Origin: Phycisphaerales bacterium | GTDB lineage: Bacteria; Planctomycetota; Phycisphaerae; Phycisphaerales; UBA1924 | DNA: 5,099 nt | Assembly (NCBI GenBank): GCA_016764015.1 | Contig: JAESSR010000336.1 | Location: forward strand, 1 to 5,099 | Direction: 5' to 3' | In this document: positions 1 through 4,603 of the stretch, one piece after another | How the letters are laid out: each line of letters begins with the position of its first letter | Numbering within the stretch: the stretch's first letter is position 1 | Position numbers and translations under genes: made by a program | The notes under the pieces: model-generated | Database searches by the model: none | Seen by the model: only the letters and a program-made list of their open reading frames with translations | Told to the model about the DNA's origin: nothing

Positions 1-276
1 GGCTCCTGGGACAACAACAAACCCAAGTTCGTCCAGAGCTGCACGATATTCAATGACCAGCGCACGGTTTGCAATGACTTTTGCACGAACAAATAGATCA
101 ATGTCTTGGGTAGTCCTTGCCGGTGGAAGTTTGGTGAGCGGTAAAAGTGTCTTCGTACCTTTCTGCCGTAAGTCCTCTTGTCTGAGATACAGGCCAAGTC
201 CGCCAGCAAGCAGTAAATCCGCGTTGCCGCCAAGAGCCTCGTCGAGGTCTAAGACTGTTGTAATCAACGCATTCAT
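1..276 (-). CDS. AbiEii-like nucleotidyltransferase toxin, N-terminal part (cut by window edge)
   Basis: The reading frame starts at an ATG (276-274) and stays open for 92 codons to the left edge, so only the N-terminus is seen. Residues 23-30 (LAGGLGLY) and 54-62 (RTTQDIDLF, with the acidic pair D58 and D60) form the GG...DxD signature of the nucleotidyltransferase fold in the AbiEii/AbiGii toxin family. Family knowledge: AbiEii is the toxin of type IV toxin-antitoxin and abortive-infection systems, a cytoplasmic NTP-using enzyme; related MenT toxins add nucleotides to tRNA acceptor ends. The 23 or so residues between the GG and R54 are longer than in compact family members. A perfect AGGAGG lies 6 nt before the ATG, and the start shares one base with the stop of the upstream antitoxin gene (TGATG), so the two are translationally coupled. 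Activity cannot be judged without the missing C-terminal part. Confidence 0.85.
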   Translation of the reverse strand, partial: MNALITTVLDLDEALGGNADLLLAGGLGLYLRQEDLRQKGTKTLLPLTKLPPARTTQDIDLFVRAKVIANRALVIEYRAALDELGFVVVPGA

Positions 277-1439
277 CACTCGCCTCCTCGCACATTCGCT
301 TCCACTTCTCGCAAAATGAGATCGCGGACTTGTTCTGCGATCTCTCGGTCGCGTTTGTCGCCGCTGGCAGAGAGTTCAAGGTAAGTCTGGACTGGTGAAG
401 CGTACACAATGCCAGATTCATCAGTGCGTGCATCGAGCCAAGGCGTAGCGTCACGAGTCTCGACCAAGGTCAAATCAGCAAACCGGTCGGTGAACTGGCA
501 GGTTTCACTGAGTAGATCACGCAGCTCATCCAGATCAGAACTGTACAGCACGGGATTGTCCGCACGCATCCCGGCAGAATATCGGCTCTGCGATGATTCG
601 CCCGAAAGCACGACTCGTGGATTGTCCGTTCCGGCGTTGGCTTGCAAGATGAACTCACTGAGCGATTCGCTCAGTTTGGCCCGGATGATTCTGATTGGTT
701 TGGGGGGGGTAAAGTTCTTTTCCAGCATATCGAGTAGTTTGTCTGGTTGAATAAGGCGAACTCGATTTCTATCTCTTTCAACGATGAGATCATCAGTCAT
801 CCGCGACAACGCCTTGGATACTGTAGATGGTGCGACCTTTCCGCCCGCAGCACCGATCTCCACTCGGATGTCGCCTACAGACGGATACATGGCTCGGCGA
901 AGAAATACCCGAGGCACTTGTGAAGTTGCTCCGCGATAGATGAACTTGGCGGGTTGGGATTGTGGATATAGATTTCGCCGTCCGGTGCGTTTGAGCAACA
1001 GTCGGCCTGGTACAACGATGAGTCCGTTGCCACTGAGGTCAAGCCCAGAGACTCCTGATTGCTCCAAGAGTGCCATACTTCGTTCGCTGAGATACGGTAC
1101 GAGGATCATTGGTAGGTTGCCAAACTTCGAGGCATTCTGTATCGCTCGTCCCATCGCATTTTCAATCAAGCGAAGTGTATTCGATGGCACCATATTGGCG
1201 ATAAAGTCGAATGATTGGCCAGCCCATTGCACGGCTACTTCCAAGTCAAACTGTAAGCCCCATCGAGAACGAGTGGAGTGGTTTGCAATGATTTGAATTT
1301 CGATATCAGGCCCAAATGGCGAGGCGATCTTCTGCATCATCTCGAGCATCGTTTCTTCGTCCAAATTCAAAATCGAACTCTGATCACACATTCTTGGCAG
1401 TGGGCGGCTAGATTCGGGCTGATTGGATAGTTTTGACAT
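276..1439 (-). CDS. AbiEi-like type IV antitoxin / autorepressor with central winged helix
   Basis: A 387-residue protein, expected to be a cytoplasmic DNA-binding antitoxin. Residues 44-160 form an alpha/beta domain with the pattern PYLSERSMALLEQSGVSGLDLSGNG (the 'PYLS...LDLxGN' part at 115-138), which I associate with larger AbiEi-family proteins. Residues 176-240 look like a winged helix: the likely recognition helix is VAPSTVSKALSRM at 202-214, followed by a DDLIVERDRNRVRLI wing. The C-terminal region (275-381) has VVLSGESSQSRYSAG and ends YASPVQTYLELSASGDKRDRE followed by a long helix, as in the antitoxin half of the family. Start choice: an in-frame TTG at 1460 lies inside the promoter -10 box, so it cannot be translated from that promoter; the ATG at 1439 has AAAGG 8 nt upstream. 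Neighbours: the stop overlaps the toxin start by one base, and repeated TTTCCA operators lie just upstream. Classical AbiEi is smaller, with its winged helix at the N-terminus; the different layout lowers certainty on the exact subfamily but not on the pairing. Confidence 0.78.
   Translation of the reverse strand: MSKLSNQPESSRPLPRMCDQSSILNLDEETMLEMMQKIASPFGPDIEIQIIANHSTRSRWGLQFDLEVAVQWAGQSFDFIANMVPSNTLRLIENAMGRAIQNASKFGNLPMILVPYLSERSMALLEQSGVSGLDLSGNGLIVVPGRLLLKRTGRRNLYPQSQPAKFIYRGATSQVPRVFLRRAMYPSVGDIRVEIGAAGGKVAPSTVSKALSRMTDDLIVERDRNRVRLIQPDKLLDMLEKNFTPPKPIRIIRAKLSESLSEFILQANAGTDNPRVVLSGESSQSRYSAGMRADNPVLYSSDLDELRDLLSETCQFTDRFADLTLVETRDATPWLDARTDESGIVYASPVQTYLELSASGDKRDREIAEQVRDLILREVEANVRGGE
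283..288 (-). promoter_or_regulatory. Strong ribosome binding site of the nucleotidyltransferase gene
   Basis: The minus strand reads AGGAGG here, 6 nt before the ATG at 276. It lies inside the last codons of the antitoxin gene. It fixes the toxin start and shows that the toxin is translated from the antitoxin's mRNA. Confidence 0.85.
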
Positions 1440-1453
1440 TTGAGGCACCTTTG

Positions 1454-1470
1454 TTTCCAATTATACGGAA
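1454..1470. promoter_or_regulatory. Imperfect operator-like repeat around the -10 box
   Basis: TTTCCA at 1454-1459 faces GGAA at 1467-1470, with the TATAAT of the minus-strand promoter between them. Only four base pairs (TTCC/GGAA) are symmetric, so it is a weaker match than the two perfect sites. It abuts operator 1 directly. Together they would cover the promoter from the -35 to the start of transcription. Confidence 0.4.
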
Positions 1471-1489
1471 TTTCCAGCGATGGAAACAA
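1460..1489 (-). promoter_or_regulatory. Sigma70-type promoter of the antitoxin-toxin operon
   Basis: On the minus strand a perfect TATAAT (1465-1460) follows a weak TTGTTT -35 (1489-1484) with an 18-nt spacer. Transcription would start near 1454, leaving a leader of about 15 nt that holds only AAAGG and the ATG at 1439. A perfect TTTCCA inverted repeat fills most of the spacer and touches the -35, so a bound repressor would block polymerase. The -10 match is excellent and the -35 match is poor, which suits a promoter under tight repression. Confidence 0.65.
1471..1486. promoter_or_regulatory. Operator 1: TTTCCA-GCGA-TGGAAA inverted repeat
   Basis: A perfect 6-bp inverted repeat with a 4-bp centre lies between the -35 and -10 of the antitoxin promoter. 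AbiEi antitoxins are known to bind inverted repeats in their own promoter and repress it. Assigning this site to the 387-residue protein next to it is inference. Confidence 0.65.
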
Positions 1490-1506
1490 GCAAATATCAA
1501 GGATTA

Positions 1507-1512
1507 TTTCCA
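1507..1512. repeat. Isolated TTTCCA half-site
   Basis: The same hexamer as in the two perfect operators, lying between them without a facing partner. Another related half-site, CGGAAA, is at 1551-1556. In all, seven copies of TTTCCA or its complement (one with a single mismatch) fall within about 105 bases, which is more than chance would readily give. Confidence 0.4.
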
Positions 1513-1522
1513 AAATCAAACA

Positions 1523-1540
1523 ATTTCCAGTAGTGGAAAT
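1523..1540. promoter_or_regulatory. Operator 2: ATTTCCA-GTAG-TGGAAAT inverted repeat
   Basis: A perfect 7-bp inverted repeat with a 4-bp centre, the same half-site as operator 1. The centres of the two sites are 53 bp apart, about five turns of B-DNA, so both would face the same side of the helix. It lies upstream of the -35, as expected for a second site bound cooperatively. Confidence 0.62.
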
Positions 1541-1610
1541 ACGCAAACATCGGAAATAGCGATGTTATCCGGACGATATGCGGAACAAGTCGCCTTGGCC
1601 ATCAAGACCA

Positions 1611-2336
1611 TCATCCTACCCGAGTCAAAATTACTTCTCGCCGATTTGCCCCATCGGCTTTGCGAGTTATGACTCGCCCGGTCATCTCCAGATTCCCGAG
1701 TGCGCTTCGCAACTGGGCCCGCGATCCCCCGGCGAGTTCCGCCAGCCGCAGTTCGCTGTGCCCAGCGTCGGAATCGAACCGTAGGGACGCGAGAATCGAC
1801 GCTCGAAGATCACCCCGGAAATCCGCCCGAGTGACGAACTCGGGATGCCGCCGCATGAGCCAAGAGGCCGGGCGAATCGCGTCGTCCTTGAACTCGATCG
1901 GTTGGCACCAGAGATTCCATTTTTGCGAGATACTCGACGCCTTGCATTTGGCCAGATCCCGGAGCTTCGGGTTCTTCCTCGAACTGGCGAACATCGCCTT
2001 TGGTTGCTTCGCTGGCTTGAGTGTCTTGATGATCGTCTCGAACTTCAGCGGGTGCGTTCCTTGCTGGGCAATATCAAGAAGCAGCCCAAGCACCGGCTGG
2101 TACTCGGGTTGAAGTTCATCACGGATCAGCCGCTTGAGCCGGTGCTTGGCAATCAGATCGCCGTAGGTATGCAGCCAAGTCGCCGACATGACAAACAACC
2201 TCGCCATTCGATCGGTGTTGCGGGCTGTGTCAATTAGCAGACGCTCGAGATCAATCTCGCCATTCGTAGGAGCCGTGTTGAACAGAACGCCAACGCTTGT
2301 CCACTGCTGAACCAAAATGTCGAGTTGGCTTGTCAA
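1611..2336 (-). CDS. Unrecognised protein with C-terminal winged-helix-like region
   Basis: A 241-residue soluble protein that I cannot assign to a named family. Residues 1-90 are mostly helical (LDILVQQW near the start; RMARLFVMSATWLHTYG at 43-59; KHRLKRLIRDEL at 64-75). Residues 105-140 are basic (LKPAKQPKAMFASSRKNPK). Residues 176-238 look like a winged helix: ILASLRFDSDAGHSELRLAELAGGSRAQLRSAL, then NLEMTGRVITRK and a closing strand REVILTR. No signal peptide or membrane segment is visible. The start is a TTG at 2336 with AGGA 9 nt upstream; an in-frame TGA two codons before it rules out a longer form, and the first in-frame ATG is residue 44. It lies upstream of the antitoxin-toxin pair in the same direction, 171 bases away, but that pair has its own promoter. 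It may be a regulator or third component of the locus; this is inference from position. Confidence 0.7.
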   Translation of the reverse strand: MTSQLDILVQQWTSVGVLFNTAPTNGEIDLERLLIDTARNTDRMARLFVMSATWLHTYGDLIAKHRLKRLIRDELQPEYQPVLGLLLDIAQQGTHPLKFETIIKTLKPAKQPKAMFASSRKNPKLRDLAKCKASSISQKWNLWCQPIEFKDDAIRPASWLMRRHPEFVTRADFRGDLRASILASLRFDSDAGHSELRLAELAGGSRAQLRSALGNLEMTGRVITRKADGANRREVILTRVG

Positions 2337-2552
2337 GTGTCAGTGTCCTATCGATGGGCGCAGAGCGTTATTCGTGCGAAGCATACTGTAGGTAATATCG
2401 TACAGATAAGCGGGGCGGATCATCATCACGCCGAAATGAATGGTTTTCGAGTTGCACAACTGCAACTCGTTCAGATTGTCTAGTCTACGCTTACTTCGAA
2501 AACATATTGCTGCGTTGGTATTTGGAATGCTTTGTACCTAGATTTGAGTTTG
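2337..2552. other. Intergenic region between the DuOB-like gene and the winged-helix gene
   Basis: 216 bases without a convincing gene. It holds the 8-bp inverted repeat at 2448-2469 and the AGGA of the downstream gene at 2346-2349. I see no good sigma70 promoter: no TATAAT-like box sits at the right distance from a TTGACA-like box. A 28-codon frame (2344-2427, minus strand) starting at a double ATG has no ribosome binding site. I also see no hairpin followed by a T-run, so no intrinsic terminator for the DUF488 operon is evident. Confidence 0.6.
2448..2469. repeat. Perfect 8-bp inverted repeat with 6-bp loop
   Basis: CGAGTTGC (2448-2455) and GCAACTCG (2462-2469) are perfect complements around ACAACT. 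On the minus strand it is followed by AAAACC and on the plus strand by TTCAGA, so it lacks the T-run of an intrinsic terminator in either direction. It is about 85 bases after the stop of the DuOB-like gene and about 110 bases before the next start. It may be an operator, an mRNA 3'-end-stabilising hairpin, or a remnant of a joining site between the two modules. Confidence 0.6.
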
Positions 2553-3509
2553 TTAGTCGTAGTCCTGGTCCTCATCTTCTTCATCATGATGCGTGGAGTA
2601 GAACCCCCATGGTCGAAGCGCATCATCCGATGAGTCGTCGCCAAAATCTGAGCCATATATCTCACCCGGAGGATCGTCACTACCCGAAATAAACATACCA
2701 CCCCATGAGTTGTCATTGTCCTCCCATGGGTTGTAGTCATCGTAGTGAGAAAACTCCTCGTGCCAATCCTCTTCTTCATATTCACCTGAGTCATACTCAA
2801 CCCAATCGTCGCCGTAGTCATCGTGTACTTCTTCAGGTTTAGCTGTTGGCGATACTGTCAGCAGCTCTACTTGAGCCCGTGACTCGTATGCCTCGTCGGA
2901 ATACCAACCAGACAACTGCAAGTAGCAGCGAAGCTCCATATTTGGCGCATCAGTAGGCGACCACCACCGTGCGAGGGATAGCCGAATTACACGGCCAGCT
3001 GGAAGTTCTTCTTCTGGCTTTCCTACTCCAACATATTTAATTGCAATGGGTGGCGTGATACCCACAGCCGTGTAGTAGGGCTTGCCATCGATCATGACGA
3101 GCTTAAGTGGCGAGGGCGACATCCAGAAACCCACACTGTTGCGAGGCACACCATATCGCTTTGATATGAATCCACGGCCTCGAGCGGTAAATCGAATCAG
3201 CCCATCAAACAGCACATGCGGGTCGCCGATCCATGGATCATGCCGGTTTGTGACAAAGGCCCGCATAGTCCTCATCTCCCCGACCTTTTCTTCAAGGTTG
3301 ACCACATAGTCTTCGACATGGGGAGGATTACATTCAACTGGGGTCGCCCGGACTTGCCAAATATCGCCGACTTCAATCATTGTTGATTTCGGCCATCCAT
3401 GGGCGCCGGCCTTCGGCAGTAAGCGGATCAACTCACCGGATTCTTCATTGATGCCTCCGATGCAAACCCCGTCCCACATGCGTGTCTTTGCGGCAATAAC
3501 GACGATCAT
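2553..3509 (-). CDS. Dual OB-fold (DuOB)-like protein with acidic C-terminal tail
   Basis: A 318-residue protein. Residues 1-70 open with MIVVIAAKTRMWDGVCIGGI, then ESGELIRLLP (23-32) and a VGDIWQVRATPVECNPPHVEDYVV stretch. This resembles, from memory, the first OB fold of the dual-OB family ('...K..gg.CvaGi...geWiRpl...'). Residues 97-215 would be the second half, with RFTARGRGF (106-114), VIRLSLARWW (174-183) and CYLQLSGWY (195-203). OB folds usually bind nucleic acid or nucleotides; the ligand here is unknown. From about residue 224 to the end, 36 of 95 residues are Asp or Glu and only two are Lys or Arg, with many Tyr and Trp: a low-complexity, probably disordered tail. Start choice: the ATG at 3509 overlaps the stop of the preceding DUF488 gene in an ATGA. 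An in-frame start at 3578 would overlap that gene by 73 bases and is unlikely. Third gene of the operon. Confidence 0.72.
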   Translation of the reverse strand: MIVVIAAKTRMWDGVCIGGINEESGELIRLLPKAGAHGWPKSTMIEVGDIWQVRATPVECNPPHVEDYVVNLEEKVGEMRTMRAFVTNRHDPWIGDPHVLFDGLIRFTARGRGFISKRYGVPRNSVGFWMSPSPLKLVMIDGKPYYTAVGITPPIAIKYVGVGKPEEELPAGRVIRLSLARWWSPTDAPNMELRCYLQLSGWYSDEAYESRAQVELLTVSPTAKPEEVHDDYGDDWVEYDSGEYEEEDWHEEFSHYDDYNPWEDNDNSWGGMFISGSDDPPGEIYGSDFGDDSSDDALRPWGFYSTHHDEEDEDQDYD

Positions 3510-3997
3510 GGCATGATGTGCTCCATAGGTAGGCCGGTTTGTTTCGCAAGTTCGTTCACGAGCAGTGATCGATGGCAAGCCTTAGGCTCACGCTCTACAC
3601 AGAAAAAAACCGGGCGACGCGCATCACTCAGCGTGGTCTTAAGCAATGCCCAAGCGTCGAGGTCGATCAGATTGTCTTGGATGTATCGATTCACAAACGC
3701 TGCCCCAAGCTCCGTTCGGCTGCGCTTTGCTACCCCTTGTCGAGCGTCCTCGTCGTGCTGGGCATCACGCACTGCTGAGGATGGAGCGAGTTCTTTCACA
3801 TGCATATATGTGATATTGAGCGATGCCAGGCGACTCTGCAAACGCTTGGAGTTGGCGAATGCGTACTGCGAACCTCGCAATCCTCGCCGTGCGCGCACAT
3901 CACAGAAACAGTCAACTTGTTCTCTCTGCAACGCTTCGAAGAAGGAATCTTCGGAGAAGCCATAGACACCGATCGACATAAGAACTTCAGCTGCCAC
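3506..3997 (-). CDS. DUF488 family protein (second, diverged copy)
   Basis: A 163-residue cytoplasmic protein. It has the DUF488 landmarks in order: SIGVYGFSEDSFFEAL (8-23), CDVRARRG (32-39), YMHVKELAP (64-72), and FFCVEREPKACHRSLL (131-146), which carries the conserved Cys133 and the Cys141-His142-Arg143 motif. DUF488 proteins have no settled activity; the invariant Cys and CHR residues suggest a catalytic or ligand-binding pocket. It is diverged from the upstream copy: it lacks the 'SRQPEF' segment and has instead a basic/polar insert at 73-97. Start: GTG at 3997 with GGAGGGG 8 nt upstream; an internal ATG at 3979 has no comparable site. Its stop overlaps the ATG of the DuOB-like gene by 4 nt (ATGA), and its GTG overlaps the probable original stop of the upstream DUF488 gene (TAGTG), so three genes form one operon. 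Confidence 0.88.
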   Translation of the reverse strand: MAAEVLMSIGVYGFSEDSFFEALQREQVDCFCDVRARRGLRGSQYAFANSKRLQSRLASLNITYMHVKELAPSSAVRDAQHDEDARQGVAKRSRTELGAAFVNRYIQDNLIDLDAWALLKTTLSDARRPVFFCVEREPKACHRSLLVNELAKQTGLPMEHIMP

Positions 3998-4586
3998 TAC
4001 TGCATCCCCTCCAATGACTCCGGCTCATAACGCCCGATCGATGTGAATGACTGACCAAACAACGCGCCCTGACCTCTGGTATCCGCTCTATTACAACTTG
4101 CTGAGAGACACGCTCGCCATCGCGATCTATGTGTGTTAACTCAGTGTCTTCTTTCTGGAGCGCCTGACCGATTAATTTTGACCGATGGCACCGCTCCGGA
4201 TCGAGCTCACTGCACATAATTGCAACGCGGTGGCCTCCTGCGAGGGCAGTTCGTAAGCGTTCAAGCCCAGATCGAAACGCAGGTCGCTGCTCGCATCGTG
4301 CGTAGTCAACTTTTCCATCAACAAAGCATGATGGATCATCAGGCTTACCGCCTAACTCATTGCCCATGAAAATATAGCGAATACCAGCCTGCTTGAGTAA
4401 AATTTGCAGGGCTTCCTCGTTGAACTCAGGTTGGCGTGATCTCGGTTGTGAGCGGACATCGATCAAGTACTCAATACCGTGACGATGAAGCCGCTCTAGA
4501 AAGCTCTCCCAAGATCGATCACCATAGCCAATAGATGTCAGCAATCCAGACTTGGTTTTTTTAGATGCCATAACTGTATTATACAC
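3987..4586 (-). CDS. DUF488 family protein with frameshifted C-terminus
   Basis: First gene of the operon, 199 codons as read. The core is canonical DUF488: TSIGYGDRSWESFLERL (17-33), YLIDVRSQPRSRQPEF (40-55), YIFMGNELGGKP (71-82), and IMCSELDPERCHRSKL (123-138) with Cys125 and CHR at 133-135, followed by THIDRDGERVSQQVVIERI. After Glu171 the frame gives an unlikely Ser/Arg/His-rich tail of 28 residues. Shifting frame at 4074 gives GQGALFGQSFTSIGRYEP and a stop at 3999-3997 that overlaps the next gene's GTG, so a base appears to be missing near 4074-4076. The repaired protein would have about 196 residues. The core motifs are intact, so the protein may still work. Start: GTG at 4586 has GAGGA 6 nt upstream; ATG at 4571 has no such site but follows a TATAAT that could place transcription near it. 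Confidence 0.82.
   Translation of the reverse strand: MYNTVMASKKTKSGLLTSIGYGDRSWESFLERLHRHGIEYLIDVRSQPRSRQPEFNEEALQILLKQAGIRYIFMGNELGGKPDDPSCFVDGKVDYARCEQRPAFRSGLERLRTALAGGHRVAIMCSELDPERCHRSKLIGQALQKEDTELTHIDRDGERVSQQVVIERIPEVRARCLVSHSHRSGVMSRSHWRGCSSGS
3997..4074 (-). other. Alternate-frame tail of the first DUF488 gene
   Basis: From 4074 the minus strand reads G-Q-G-A-L-F-G-Q-S-F-T-S-I-G-R-Y-E-P and continues to a TAG at 3999-3997. This 25-residue stretch looks like a native DUF488 C-terminus ('LFG..FTS..RYE' type, from recall), and its stop shares one base with the downstream GTG. The tail in the current frame has neither property. No homopolymer run lies at the junction (CCAGAGGTC), so a simple run-length sequencing error is not obvious, though an assembly error remains possible. 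Confidence 0.68.
4006..4012 (-). promoter_or_regulatory. Ribosome binding site of the second DUF488 gene
   Basis: The minus strand reads GGAGGGG, 8 nt before the GTG at 3997. It supports that non-ATG start over the ATG at 3979. It lies within the end of the upstream DUF488 gene, as in translationally coupled operons. Confidence 0.7.
4578..4583 (-). promoter_or_regulatory. Possible -10 box of the DUF488 operon
   Basis: A perfect TATAAT on the minus strand, 6 nt before the ATG at 4571. The region 17 nt upstream (TAGGTA, over the recombinase stop codon) is a poor -35. If used, transcription would begin at or within a base or two of that ATG, giving a leaderless mRNA. If the GTG at 4586 with its GAGGA is the true start, these bases are codons 2-3 and the operon is transcribed from further upstream. 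The sequence does not decide between the two. Confidence 0.35.
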
Positions 4587-4603
4587 TAATTTTCCTCAAA
4601 TAC

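Noticed and set aside
98..454. A 118-codon minus-strand frame across the antitoxin-toxin junction
   Set aside because: It is out of frame with both the antitoxin and the nucleotidyltransferase, which have recognisable motifs, a strong ribosome binding site and coupled stop/start.
1433..1672. A plus-strand 79-codon frame upstream of the antitoxin gene
   Set aside because: It runs through the promoter and operator array, has no clear ribosome binding site, and overlaps the 3' end of the minus-strand winged-helix gene.
1660..2237. Plus-strand frames of 130-150 codons opposite the winged-helix gene
   Set aside because: They are antisense shadows of a GC-rich coding region; their Arg/Ser/Pro-rich products resemble no protein, and the minus-strand product has sensible secondary-structure patterning.
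2382..2405. A CTGTA...TACAG repeat near 2386-2405 as an operator
   Set aside because: The arms are only 5 bp with a 10-bp gap, which is easily found by chance, and no second copy is present.
2344..2427. A 28-codon minus-strand frame ending two codons before the TTG start of the winged-helix gene and in its frame
   Set aside because: It could suggest a longer gene broken by a TGA, but there is no ribosome binding site before its ATGs, while the TTG has AGGA at a workable distance. I treat it as non-coding, with low certainty.
2448..2469. The inverted repeat as an intrinsic terminator or integron attC site
   Set aside because: No T-run follows it on either strand, and it lacks the paired RYYYAAC/GTTRRRY core sites of an attC.
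3513..3965. A plus-strand 150-codon frame opposite the second DUF488 gene
   Set aside because: It is an antisense shadow; the minus strand carries clear DUF488 motifs.
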